From Tulasnella sp. 424 (Eukaryota; Basidiomycota; Agaricomycetes; Cantharellales; Tulasnellaceae): a stretch of DNA of 64,000 nt. The position numbers and the translations under genes were made by a program. The DNA lies in contig WSUB01000051.1 in the NCBI GenBank assembly GCA_019633425.1, positions 1 through 64,000 on the forward strand. Reading direction: 5' to 3'. Below the pieces are notes generated by a model. It did no database searches. It was not told the origin of the DNA and saw only the letters and a list, made by a program, of their open reading frames with translations. Positions 1-10,440 of this stretch are shown in pieces; position 1 is the stretch's first letter, and each line of letters starts with the position of its first letter.

Positions 1-973
1 GCCAACCTTCAGATCCAACCCAGCGATCTTACACCGCGTCTTCGAGAAGACCTGTGCGTTTCTATTCCCTGAAGAAGATCACATGATACTAACACCGGTC
101 CTTTTTAGCATCGGTAGCACGGACGTCAAGGAGACCTCTCAGCAGGTGACCGTGACGGCTTCGAGTGGAAGCAGCCAGCAGATCATCGACGTACACCATC
201 AACAATCCGTTTCAGTTCCCGTGGCCTACCCAGTTCCGGTTGGCCATCCGAATCTCCCTATGCCTATTGCGTCTGGCCCTGTGACTGGTATATCTGTCCC
301 AAGGCCCTCGGCTTCTTCGGTCCCGCTCAGCATGAAGAGGTACAACAGCCGCTCGGCGCCTTGCTTCGCGGGGTCCAGTATCATTGAACTCCCTGACGGC
401 GAAAAGGTTCCAGTGGGACATCTCCTTGTCGGATCGTCAGTTAAAACCCCACTCGGAAGCGCCAAGGTCACCGGTATCGTCCGGACCTCTTCGCCAGACG
501 GCTCCTTCGACCTCTGCGAGCTGGGAGATGGTCTCCTTATCACGCCCTGGCATCCGGTCTACGTATCAGAGGAAGGAACATGGCGCTTCCCAGCTGATAT
601 TGTCGCATCAAGGCAAACAGCTTGCAGTGCTGTTTACTCCCTCATCCTCGAGGAGAACCAGGACTCTGATGGGCATGCCGTTTTCATTGGTGGTATACGC
701 TGCGTTACAATGGGGCACGGTGTCGTTGATCCTGTGGACGTCCGGTCGCATCCGTTCCTGGCCAACCACTTCAGTGTCATGCAAGCACTCAAGGCGCATC
801 CAGAGTTCACCAAAGGACCCGTCGATGTTGTCGGAACTATAAAGGACGCCGAAACTGATTTGATGTGCGGCTTTCTGTGGAAGCAAGATCCAGAGTGTTT
901 ACTCAACGTGCTTCCCGAGGTTCCTTCCGTTCTCCTTGCCATTGAGGCTCGATCTCTTACCGTCGAAGCTTAG
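1..973 (+). CDS. VWA-Vint protein copy 1, 3' part only (linker and Hint domain)
   Basis: The window edge removes the 5' part, so no VWA domain is visible. The Hint domain starts at the Cys codon at 362-364 (context SAPCFAGSS) and runs 203 residues to the stop at 971-973, the same length as in the other four copies. The second Hint signature (TPWHPV, a TxxH block) is intact. A probable 55-nt intron lies at 54-108 (donor GTGCGT, branch CTAAC, acceptor TTTTTAG). Splicing it joins frame 1 upstream to the ORF frame downstream without a stop; reading through is also open, so the intron is inferred. The linker (VPVAYPVPVGHPNLPMP region) is unlike the other copies. Downstream lies a short remnant of the PDK1-like kinase gene. 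Family assignment rests on identity with copies 2-5. Confidence 0.85.
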   Translation, partial: PTFRSNPAILHRVFEKTCAFLFPEEDHMILTPVLFSIGSTDVKETSQQVTVTASSGSSQQIIDVHHQQSVSVPVAYPVPVGHPNLPMPIASGPVTGISVPRPSASSVPLSMKRYNSRSAPCFAGSSIIELPDGEKVPVGHLLVGSSVKTPLGSAKVTGIVRTSSPDGSFDLCELGDGLLITPWHPVYVSEEGTWRFPADIVASRQTACSAVYSLILEENQDSDGHAVFIGGIRCVTMGHGVVDPVDVRSHPFLANHFSVMQALKAHPEFTKGPVDVVGTIKDAETDLMCGFLWKQDPECLLNVLPEVPSVLLAIEARSLTVEA

Positions 974-1315
974 TTGATACCTGTTTTATCCCTCTGTAAA
1001 TCTAAACTTCCATATCTGTACAGTGCTTACCGTATAAAGGGTGCTAGTACCCCATGAACAAGAAGAATTCGAGGCGAAAGGAAGCAATGCGATTTCAAAA
1101 GCTAGCACTAGATATATTGTTTTTATCCAAGAGAGGCAAACGATTCATCCAACCTTTTTTTCTTGGAACGTAAAAACTGAAGAATGCATATGCACCATCT
1201 CATTATTGATACCACGGTCTGTCGGTTCAAGAAAGAGAAAGCGAGACACTATTGAAACCCGAAGTTTGTATACAGTACCAAAACGACGAAGCAAAGGAAA
1301 AGAAACCCCGGCAGA
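974..1315. repeat. Conserved 3' flank of VWA-Vint copy 1
   Basis: This flank starts right after the stop codon and recurs with modest divergence behind all five VWA-Vint genes. Shared landmarks are CCCTCTGTAAAT, CCGTATAAAG, AACAAGAAGAATT, GCTAGCACTAGATA, TTATCCAAGA and AAGAATGCATATGCA. In the last unit the same sequence separates the convergent VWA-Vint and kinase stop codons. It is therefore part of the duplicated segment and probably contains the 3' UTRs of both genes. Confidence 0.8.
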
Positions 1316-1545
1316 GTAAGAGAAGTGTCGTTTAAACTTGGTGTTTTGTAAGTCAAGATTAGTTGGCCCTCTCAGAGTCTCAGGGGGAGGAAGGAACCCA
1401 ACCAAGCACCTCGTTCTGCAAGTTGAAGCGAGCATCTTCGATCTCGCGGATCCTTTGTGACGTTGTCTCAGCGTCGTCGGTGATTAAGGTGTAAGTCTTG
1501 ACCGTCTGGAATTTGGAATTTTGTTTCCGTAATCCTATATTGTAC
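1316..1545 (-). pseudogene. PDK1-like kinase 3' remnant A (last exon and part of last intron)
   Basis: The stretch aligns by eye with 19780-19975 of the intact kinase gene. It includes the reverse complement of the final exon (the TVKTYTFIT-like C-terminal PH segment) and the start of the preceding intron. Homology stops near 1545. No kinase domain is present, so this cannot encode a working protein. It marks the first duplication junction of the array. Confidence 0.8.
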
Positions 1546-2110
1546 CAATTGCAAGCTCCTCAGGGCCCTCACTCCTAATTCTAATGATAAGGTAGACCAA
1601 ATGCCTCTTGTTCGGGGTTTGGTCTTTCGTATCGTGCCAACTTGAAGTTCCTAGCGTATCGAGCTGGGCTGGGCCAACGACAAGGCCAGCAATACGTACG
1701 CTCCTGCGGACGTTGAGTTGGCTCTATTATACACACAAGCTACATATAAGACTAAATGAAAGTCATTTTATGCTTATTTTAGACGGGTTGTAGGGGTAAA
1801 GTGAGAGAGAAAGAGAATCTCGATTTTTCCGCAACAAACTGCCTTAAGGGCGTTAGGACGCGGCGCGGTTTTCGCCGGCGCCCTACAACAAGTGCAAGGG
1901 GGGGGGGGGGATACAAAGTACGTAATAAAGTCCGTTCCAGGGGCGGCGGGGTTGGGGTAAAGTGAGTCAATTGAATTGATGGGACCGAGAGTCGAAATCG
2001 AACTCTTCCGCGGTCGCCCTGCGGGTTTCCGCAGCTTATGATTGTAGTGGCGGTGCCGAGCCGCTTCTCAACCAATTCATTTGTCCAAACGGTTGCTTTG
2101 CGAGTCACCT
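1546..2110. other. Intergenic, no gene seen
   Basis: Unique sequence between kinase remnant A and the promoter of copy 2, with a poly-G run at about 1898-1910. I see no convincing ORF, tRNA or known repeat here. The part from about 2030 onward resembles the upstream region of copy 3 (TTATGATTGTA followed by a GCGG-rich segment), so it belongs to the duplicated 5' region. Confidence 0.5.
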
Positions 2111-2161
2111 TCGATCATCGCCCGCAGGAACACTCGACGTGGTCACTTTCCAGTATGTAAA
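2111..2161 (+). promoter_or_regulatory. Putative core promoter of VWA-Vint copy 2
   Basis: The motif TCGATCATCGCCCGCAGG (2111-2128) is followed by a CGTGGTCAC element and a TATA-like TATGTAAA at 2154-2161, 68 nt before the ATG. The same motif order occurs upstream of copies 4 and 5 and is degraded in copy 3. Promoter function is inferred from this conservation. Confidence 0.45.
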
Positions 2162-2221
2162 GGACAGACCGTCGTGGTCTTCGCTTGATTCCATCATCCC
2201 CCAAACACCCACCAAGACGCC

Positions 2222-4930
2222 ATGGTCACTCTCGACGCGCCCCCGCCAGCATATGATGAGAGTTCCTCACAGCTCGACTTGACCTTGACTGCTGATCCAA
2301 GTGGCAAGGATGTTCTCATCACCGTCAAACCACCCGCTGCACCTCCTATGGGTGTCTCTAAACCCGAAAAAGATGAGAAGGAGGAGAAGGAGCAACTCAA
2401 GGCCAAACGTGCTCCCGTGGATTTCGTCCTCACGATCGATGTGTCTGGCAGCATGGCATCACCGGCCCCTGTTCCAGGTGAAAACGGTAAGCTAAAAACC
2501 ATTTTCGTCAATAGAAATCCGAGTGATGACTGATCATTCCCTATAGAACGTACCGGACTGAGTGTCCTCGACGTCGTTAAGCATGCAGCAAATACTATTA
2601 TTACCACGATGAAGTCAGAGGATCGAATTGCTATCGTCTCCTTCACCGGAAAGGCTAAGGTGGGTCATCGATCTCAATCCGATTTCCAGAAGAAACGTGT
2701 TGACCGTCTTGAAATCTAGGTCGTCTTACCTTTAACACATACCAACGAGGAAGGCAAAGCAAAAGCTCTCAAGGAAGTGGGATCCCTTCGACCCTTGGAC
2801 AGCACCAACCTCTGGGATGGCCTCAAACAATCCATGAACATCCTCACCGGAGCACCCCCAGCCTCTGATCCCGAAACCGCTGGCGGGTCTATCGCGAGTT
2901 TGGCTGCTGTGGGTGGTGCGATCGCAGCAGGCATTGCCAATATGACCATTGGCACTCCACTTCCTAGGCCACAATACGGCAACCCGAAGCACCGTCTTTC
3001 CTCTATCTTCCTCCTCACAGATGGCCTACCCAATGTTGAACCTCCACGAGGCCACATCCCCATGCTCAAGCTTTATCTCGAGTCCCAGCCGAAGGACAAG
3101 ACCAAGTTCACCATTAATACATTTGGCTTCGGTTACTCCCTCGACTCTAAACTCCTCAATGATATCGCCAAAATCGGGAACGGCCACTTCGGCTTCATTG
3201 CCGACTCTGGCATGGTTGGGACCAACTTCGTTCATGCTGTAGCCAATACCTACGCTACTTATGCTGAGGGGCTCTACGTCGATATCGAGGTCGATGATAG
3301 CCAAGTTGCCAAGGAGATGGAGGTCCTAGGATCCTTCGAGGTCAACAAAGCGAGCTGGGGTGTCCAGGTCCCACTTGGCCAACTACAATACGGTCAAACC
3401 CGAGACGTTGTTATCAGGCTTCCTAAGAGCTTGTCAAAGTCACCGGTGACCGTTACAGCCCGCTGTCGCCCTTGGGATTCTGACGACGAAGTGAAGGCAA
3501 CACGGGTCATCAGCGATGTTCATCTTCCTCCATCCGAAAACGCCATCGACCCAGCTCTGCTATACCAAAGCTTCCGTTTGGAATTCGTATCTACAGTGAA
3601 CAAGGAAGTTGCTGCTACTGGCAGCAATTCTCGTGGAGGTTATGTCCGTACATATGCTGTCCCTCCAAACGCGACGACGGCATTCAAAGACCTTATATCT
3701 CGCATACAAGCTGCGTTCCCAGGCGAAAAACCAGCTGAGCCCTCGGTAGCGTCCGACGCTTTGGATCTCGCAGAGGACATCTCGGGCCAAGTCCTCCTCG
3801 GCATCGCAGACAGCGGAGCCTTTAACAAATGGGGTTTACACTACCTCCTCTCTCTCACTCGATCCCACCAGCGTCAGCAATGCGGCAACTTCAAAGACTC
3901 GGGTCTACAGTCTTACGGACGAGACTCTGTCCTGTTCAAGACCACTCGTGACGAAATCGACGCGACGTTTGATGATCTCCCGTCTCCGACACCCAGCCTG
4001 AGTGTCGGATCGTATGCTGGAACCATCCCTCCACCTCCACCTCCGCCGGGGGGTGCATACCCACTACCTCCACCTCCGCCTGCACCTCTGGCATTGGGTG
4101 CACCCCCAGCCATGGGTTATGCCATGCCAATGGCTAGCCAGCAGCAGCGCTCATCCCTTCGTTCGACTTCCGCTGCGTATAGTCCGTCTTCCCCTCGGTA
4201 TAGTTCGTCTTCCAATGCGTATAATCCATCTTCCGCCGCGTTGAATCAGTCTGCCCCTGAGCGCTCTGCCCCTTCGGTCCGGGTCAGCATGAAGAAGTAC
4301 AACAGCCGCTCCGCACCTTGCTTCGCGGAGTCTAGTATCGTTGAGCTCTCCGACGGCGAAAAGGTCGCAGTGGAGCATCTCCTTGTGGGATCTTCAGTAA
4401 AGACCCCACTCGGAAGCGCCAAGGTCACCGGTATCGTTCGGACCTCCTCGCCAGACGGGTCCTTCGACCTCTGCAAGCTGGGCGATGGTCTCCTTATCAC
4501 GCCCTGGCATCCGGTCTACGTATCAGAGGAAAGAACATGGCGCTTCCCAGTCGACCTTGTCGCACCACGTCAGACGGCTTGCAGCTCCGTTTACTCCCTC
4601 ATCCTCGAAGAGAACCAGGACTCCGATGGTCACGCCGTGTTCATTGGTGGTATTCGCTGCGTCACAATGGGCCATGGTGTGGTCGACCCTGCAGACGTCC
4701 GGTCGCATCCGTTCCTCGCCAACCACTTCAGTGTTATGCAAGCACTCATGGCGCATCCAGGCTTTGCTGAAGGACCTGTTGACGCCGTTGAAACTACAAA
4801 GGACACTGAAACTGATCTGATGTGCGGTTTCGTGTGGAAGCGAGATCTAGAGCGTTCACTCAACGCGCTTCCAGAAGTTCCTTCCGTTCTCCTTGACATC
4901 GAGGCTCGATCTCTTACTGTTGAAGCCTAG
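2222..4930 (+). CDS. VWA-Vwaint-Vint protein copy 2 (proline-rich linker), 862 aa
   Basis: Exons 2222-2486, 2547-2659 and 2720-4930 join in frame to 862 aa. A short Pro/acidic-Lys N-terminus leads into a VWA domain with an intact MIDAS metal site: DVSGS at residues 73-77, the STNLWDGL threonine near 155 and LLTDG with Asp near 227. Inside the VWA is a Gly/Ala-rich insert (SLAAVGGAIAAGIA). A conserved middle module follows, ending near TTRDEIDATFDDLP. The linker is proline-rich (two PPPPPPP-type tracts, then SSPRYSSSS repeats). The Hint domain begins at Cys660 and has TPWH at 720-723. No signal peptide or transmembrane segment is visible. Hint domains typically self-cleave at the Cys; whether this one does is inference. 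Cellular role unknown. A broken kinase tail lies downstream. Confidence 0.93.
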
Positions 4931-5290
4931 TTGATACACGCTTTGTCCCTCTGTAAATTTAAAAATACATACCTATATAGTGCTTGTCGTATAAAACACG
5001 CTTTGAGCCTCCAGCTGAACAAGAAGAATTTGAGACGAAAGGAGGCAATGCGATTTCGAAAAGCTAGCACTAGATACTCTGTTCTTATCCAAGAAAAAGA
5101 TAGATCAGCAATTGATACAGACCTTTTTTTCCTGGAACGCAAAAATGAAAGAATGCATTTGCACCATCTCATAAATTATTGATACCACGGTCCGTCGGTT
5201 CAAGAAAGAGAAAGTGAGACAGAATTGAAACCCAAGGTTTGTATACAGTACCAAACCGACGAATTAAAGAAAAATAAAAATCGGCAGAGC
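4931..5290. repeat. Conserved 3' flank of VWA-Vint copy 2
   Basis: Second copy of the shared post-stop flank, closest to the one behind copy 3 (both carry a TTGTCGTATAAA block and a GAGCCTCCAGCTGAACAA-like block). It ends where kinase remnant B begins. Confidence 0.8.
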
Positions 5291-6045
5291 AAGAGAAGGG
5301 GTGTTTTGTAGGTTATGATTAGTTGGCCCTCTCAGAGTCTCATGGGGAGGAAGAAACCCAACCAAGCAGCTCGTTCTGCAAGTTGAAGCGAGCATCTTCA
5401 ATTTCGCTGATCCCCTGTGACGTTGCCTCAGCCTCGTCAGTAACTAAGATGGAAGTCTTGACCGTCTGGAATTTGGAATTTGTTTCCATGATCCTCGCCC
5501 AGGGCTAGCACCAACAAAGACACTCACCGTCTTCAACGCCAAAGTCTTATCCTCTTTGGCTCCCTTGAGCATGATCGTCCCGGCCGACGTCATACGACTT
5601 GAGTTACCAAGAAAGGTCGTCGACTGGCCGCGGGGGCTGAACAGCAGCTTCATCCGCCGATGATTCCAATTGCTTCCATCGGCGTCAGAAGAAAAATGAC
5701 CAGAAGTTCTGTTCTCCCCGCTTCTGTCCGAAAGCTTGCTGAAGATCGGAGATCGGACCGTCGACGTCGCGGCTGAGAACTAAATCTCGGCTTTCGCGAC
5801 TACGCCTCCAGCGAAGGCATCTGGGTGATGGGAAGTTGAGAACCCCAGCCGTCATGAGGCGAGCCGACCGCATTTGAAGAGGGCGCTGGATATTCTTTGG
5901 CCAGGAGCAAGCGTGGCGGGTCAGTCAAAACCCAGATCCATTGTTCGGACGGAGGAGGCTACGATGAGTCCGAGATCGAAGAAGCTTAAAGCAGTCACTT
6001 ATTCCGCTTGCAAACATGCTCGACCTTTGATTGAGAGAATTGCAA
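5291..6045 (-). pseudogene. PDK1-like kinase 3' remnant B
   Basis: By eye the stretch matches the intact kinase gene from its stop region to about 20570: last exon, last intron, the PH-like segment and the start of the Ser-rich linker. Several indels and lost splice signals break the frame, and no catalytic domain is present. Homology ends near 6045, where block X begins. The remnant is longer than A and shorter than C. Confidence 0.8.
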
Positions 6046-6116
6046 AGCCATCAAGTGACTGCGGAGAGAATTGGGCAAACAACATGGAGAGGGCGTGCTG
6101 TTGGACGGGAGGGACC
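6046..6116. repeat. Junction block X, copy 1 (degraded)
   Basis: The stretch TCAAGTGACTGCGGAGAGAA, continuing to GCTGTTGGACGGGAGGG, resembles segments at 12386-12500 and 16211-16340. In all three places it sits 5' of a VWA-Vint promoter, and in two it directly abuts the end of a kinase remnant. It probably marks the 5' edge of the duplicated unit. Confidence 0.55.
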
Positions 6117-6860
6117 CCCCAAGAGCTGGTTCACCCACGCGACATGCGCAGCGGGAAATACCAGATCGATGCCAAGTTATACGACGAGGTGCGAATGAGA
6201 TGAGAGTTAGATTCCTGGCCACAGCGTGGACCAGGTCTCCAAACCCGTATTGAACAAAGGTACCCTTGCGATGGCTTTATTTGTACTTATGGTCTCATCA
6301 TTCCACCCCTCATCGCCGTGATTGCTCCGAGGGACTCTTTGTTTCCCCCCACCGTCTCTCACCCGGACATTCAGCACTCCAATTACCTCTTTCCTGCTTC
6401 ATATCGTCTTTCTGTATGTCACTCTCGTGCTTCGGCTATCCCTGCGTGTCGCTCCCTGCGCCGGTTTCTCTTGCCTTGCCAACTCTATTTCCTGGGTCCT
6501 AAACCGCCTTGCCTACGCCTTGACTTTTCCCTTTATTATATATTCTACTACTAAGAAGCGCAACCAATACATCTAAGAGGACAGCCACCCGTTCATGGCC
6601 TATTGATCCTTACACATGCTTGCGGCCTTCCATATCCTTTCAGCACCGGAAAGCCCGGCACGGCACGGCCAATATTCTCGAGCTACAAGTTACCCGCTGC
6701 CGAGTCCCGAGAGACTCTTCTGCTGTGCCCAGGACTGCCCGGAGGGTAATGCTTTGGAAGTTACAGAAGTGCGTTATTTCGCCTTATACCAGTTGTTTGC
6801 TTATGATTGTAACGGCGGCGTCAGCGGCGGTGCCGACCGGATGATTCCTAAAGGTTGCTT
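6117..6860. other. Intergenic, no gene seen
   Basis: Unique sequence upstream of copy 3. Short pyrimidine-rich ORFs on the plus strand (6266-6576) have low-complexity composition and no recognisable domain. I see no RNA gene. Confidence 0.5.
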
Positions 6861-6893
6861 TGAATCATCGCCTCACATTAGATAGTATATAAC
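6861..6893 (+). promoter_or_regulatory. Putative core promoter of VWA-Vint copy 3
   Basis: A partly eroded GAATCATCGCCTCAC replaces the TCGATCATC element of the other copies. A clear TATATAAC lies at 6886-6893, 70 nt before the ATG. A CATCATCCCCCAAACACC leader like that of copy 2 follows and is locally duplicated here. Confidence 0.45.
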
Positions 6894-6955
6894 TGTCGTG
6901 GTCTTCGCTCTATCCCATCATCCCCCATCATCCCCCAAACACCCTCCAACGTGCC

Positions 6956-9900
6956 ATGGTCATTCTAGACACGCCCCCACCAGCATACAATGAGAGTTCC
7001 TCACAGCTCGATTTGACATTGACCGCTGATCCTAGTGGTAAGAATATTCTCATCACCGTGAAACCCCCTGCCACACCTGCTACGGCTGTCATTAAACAAG
7101 AAGATGAGAAGAAGGAGCAACTCAAGGCTAAATGTGCTCCTGGGAATTTCGTCCTCACTACGGCTGTCATTAAACAAGAAGAAAATGAGGAGAAGGAGCA
7201 ACTCGAGGTTAAACGTGCTCCTATGGACTTCGTCCTCACTAAGGCTGTCATTAAACAAGAAGAAGATGAGGAGAAGGAGCAACTCAAGGCTAAACGGGCT
7301 CCTGTGGATTTCGTCCTCACGATCGATGTGTCTGGCAGCATGGCATCAGAGGCGCCAGTTCCAGGTGAAAACGGTGAGTTAGGAACCATTTTTGTCAATA
7401 GAAATCCGAGTGATGGCTTATCATTCCTTTAGAACGTACCGGACTGAGTGTTCTCGACGTCGTGAAGCATGCAGCAAATACTATTATTACCACGATGAAG
7501 CCAGAGGATCGAATCGCTATCGTTTCCTTCACCGGAATGGCTAAGGTGGGTCATCGATCTCAATCCGATTTCTAGAAGAAACGTGTTGACCACATTGAAA
7601 TCTAGGTCGTCTTACCTTTAACACATACCAACGAGGAAGGCAAAGCAAAAGCTCTCAAAGAAGTGGAATCCCTTCGACCCTTGGACAGCACCAACCTTTG
7701 GGATGGTCTCAAACAATCCATGAACATCCTCACGGGAGCTCCCCAAGCCCCGAAGCGCCGCCTTTCCTCTATCTTCCTCCTCACGGATGGTCTACCCAAC
7801 GTTGAACCTCCACGAGGCCACATCCCCATGCTCAAGCTTCATCTCGAGTCCCAGCCGAAGGACAAGACCAAGTTTACCATTAATACATTTGGCTTCGGTT
7901 ACTCCCTCGACTCTAAACTCCTCAATGAGATCGCCAAGATCGGGAACGGTCACTTCGGCTTCATTGCCGACTCTGGCATGGTTGGGACCAACTTTGTCCA
8001 TGCTGTAGCCAACACCTACGCTACCTATGCGGAGGATCTCTTCGTCGATATCGAGATCGATGATAGCCAAGTTGCCAAGGAGATGGAAGTTCTGGGATCC
8101 TTCGAGGTCAACAAAGCGAGCTGGGGAGTCCAGGTCCCACTTGGCCAACTACAATACGGTCAGACCCGAGACGTTGTTATCAGGCTCCCAAGGAGCTTGC
8201 CTAAGTCCCCGGTGACCGTGACCGCCCGCTGCCGCTCTTGGGATTCTGACGACGAAGTGAAGACAACACGGGTCATCAGCGATGCTCATCTTCCTCCATC
8301 CGAAAGCGCCATCGATCCAGCTCTGCTATACCAAAGCTTCCGGTTGGAGTTTGTATCTACGGTGAACAAGCTAGTTGCTGCTAGTGGCGGTAATTCTCGC
8401 GGAGGTTATGTCCGTACATATGCTGTCCCTCCAAACGCCACGACAGCATTCAAAGACCTCGTATCCCGCATACAGGCTGCGTTCCCAGGCGAAAACCCAG
8501 TCGAGCCTTCTGTAGCGTCTGACGCCTTGGATCTCAGAGAGGACATTTCGGGCCAAGTCCTCCTCGGCATCGCAGACATCGGAACCTTGAACAAATGGGG
8601 TTTGCACTACCTCCTCTCGCTCTCTCGCTCTCATCAGCGTCAGCAGTGCGGTAACTTCAAAGACCCGGGCCTACAGCCTTACGGACGGGACTCGGTTCTG
8701 TTCAAGACCACTCGTGATGAAATCGACGCGACGTTTGATGATCTCCCGGCTCCAAAACCAAGCCTGAGTGTCAACTCGTATTCTGGCATTATCCCACCAC
8801 CTCTGCTGGGAGGGGCTCCAACCCCTGTCATGACTTATGGCATGCAAATGGTTCGTCTGCAGCAGCTTCAGCAGCAGGCCCAGCAGCCGGCTCAGCTGCA
8901 GCTTCAACAGCAGGCCCCGCTGCAGCTTCAGCAGCAGGCTCAGCAGCAGGCTCAGCAGCAGGCTCAGCAGCAGCTTCAACAGCAGGCTCAGCTTCGGTTT
9001 CAGCAGCAGGCTCAGCAGCGCGCTCAGCAGCAGGCCCAGCAGCCGGCTCAGCTACAGCTACAGGCTCAGCAGCAGGCCCAGCAGCAGGCTCAGCAGCAGG
9101 CTCAGCAGCAGGCCCAGCTACAGGCTCAGCTTCGGTTTCAGCAGCAAGCTCAGCAGCAGGCTCAGCAGCAGCAGGTTCAGCAGCAGCAGGTTCAGCAGCA
9201 GCAGGTTCAGCCGGCCCAGCAGCAGGCTCAGCTGCAGGCTCAGCTACGGTTTCAACAGCAGGCTCGGCAGCAGCTCGCATCCTCTAGTCCGACTTCCCCT
9301 CGGTTTAGTCCGTATTCCCGTGCCCATAGTCCATCTTCCGCCGCGTATAGTCCGGCTTCCGCTGCGTATGGTTCATCTTCCGCTGCGTCGAATCAGTCTG
9401 CCCCTGCGCCCTCTGCCCCTTCGGCCCGGGTCAGCATGAAGAGGTACAACAAGCGCTCCGCACCTTGCTTCGCGGAGTCTAGTATCGTTGAGCTCTCCGA
9501 CGGCGAAAAGGTCGCAGTGGAGCATCTCCTTGTGGGATCTTCAGTAAAGACCCCACTCGGAAGCGCCAAGGTCACCGGTATCGTTCGGACCTCCTCGCCA
9601 GACGGGTCCTTCGACCTCTGCGAGCTGGGAGATGGTCTCCTTATCACGCCCTGGCATCCGGTCTACGTATCCGAGGAAGGAACATGGCGCTTCCCAGTCG
9701 ACCTTGTCGCACCACGCCAAACGGCTTGCAGCTCCGTTTACTCCCTCATCCTCGAAGAGAATCAGGATTCCGATGGTCACGCCGTGTTCATTGGTGGTAT
9801 TCGCTGCGTCACAATGGGCCATGGTGTGGTCGACCCTGCAGACGTCCGGTCGCATCCGTTCCTCGCCAATCACTTCAGTGTGATGCAGGCACTCAAGGCG

Positions 9901-10077
9901 CATCCGGGCTTCGCTGAAAGACCTGTCAATGCCGTTGGAACTATAAAGGATACCGAAACTGATCTGATGTGCGGCTTCGTGTGGAAGCAAGATCTAGAGC
10001 GTTCACTCAACGCGCTTCCAGAGGTTCCTTCCGTTCTCCTTGACATCGAGGCTCGAGCTCTTACTGTTGAAGCCTAG
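6956..10077 (+). CDS. VWA-Vwaint-Vint protein copy 3 (Gln/Ala-rich linker), 1000 aa
   Basis: Exons 6956-7373, 7433-7545 and 7606-10077 join in frame to 1000 aa. Three features set it apart. The N-terminus carries three tandem ~27-residue repeats (AVIKQEE...APVDFVLT), so the strand leading into the MIDAS site is tripled, and only the last copy continues into DVSGS (Asp124). About 40 residues of the VWA are missing between NILTGAP and KRRLSS, removing the Gly/Ala insert seen in other copies. The linker holds a long Gln/Ala tract (about 8850-9275). MIDAS Ser, Thr and Asp (LLTDG) remain. The Hint domain starts at Cys798 with TPWH intact and has the fixed 203-residue length. The reading frame is fully open, so it is probably functional; the VWA deletion could still alter folding. 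Confidence 0.92.
7082..7321 (+). repeat. Three tandem 78-81-bp coding repeats in copy 3
   Basis: Units at about 7082-7159, 7160-7240 and 7241-7321 each encode a TAVIKQE-type start, a Lys/Glu-rich helix and an APxxFVLT strand. Lengths are multiples of three. Copies 2, 4 and 5 have one unit. The repeat duplicates the approach to the first VWA beta strand without duplicating the metal-binding DxSxS. Confidence 0.85.
8850..9275 (+). repeat. CAG/GCTCAG-rich repeat tract encoding Gln/Ala
   Basis: About 425 bp of imperfect CAGCAG, CAGGCTCAG and GGTTTCAGCAG units encode AQQQ, LQQQ and LRFQQQ motifs. It lies between the VWA half and the Hint domain of copy 3. Long antisense and shifted-frame ORFs across it (Ala/Glu/Pro- or Ser/Arg-rich) are by-products of the repeat. 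Length variation by slippage is expected. Confidence 0.9.
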
Positions 10078-10440
10078 TTGATACCTACTTTGTCCCTCTG
10101 TAAATCTAAAAATACATACCTACATAGTGCTTGTCGTATAAAGAATTCTTTGAGCCTCCAGCTAAACAATAGGAATTCGAGACGAAAGGAGGCAATGCGA
10201 TTTCGAAAAGCTGGCACTAGATACATTGTTCTTATCCAGAAAAAGAGAGGTCAGCAATTAATACAGAATTTTTTCCTGGAACATAAAAACGAAAGAATGC
10301 ATATGCAGCATACGTACCTCTTTGATACCTCGGTCGGTCCATCGGTTAAAGACAAAGAGAAGAGCGAAACAGTATCAAAAACCTAAGTATTGTATACAGT
10401 ACCACAAATGGCTGAAAAAAAAAAAGAGAAAAAACAAAAG
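10078..10440. repeat. Conserved 3' flank of VWA-Vint copy 3
   Basis: Third copy of the shared post-stop flank (CCCTCTGTAAATC, TTGTCGTATAAAG, ATGCGATTTCGAAAAGCT). It runs directly into kinase remnant C. Confidence 0.8.

Noticed and set aside
8850..9275. Regular short repeats that could look like a CRISPR array
   Set aside because: Units are coding CAG-rich slippage repeats without unique spacers, in a eukaryotic gene.
8828..9439. Long antisense and shifted-frame ORFs (Ala/Glu/Pro-rich minus, Ser/Arg-rich plus)
   Set aside because: They are alternative frames of the CAG-type repeat inside copy 3, whose main frame is conserved with the other copies.
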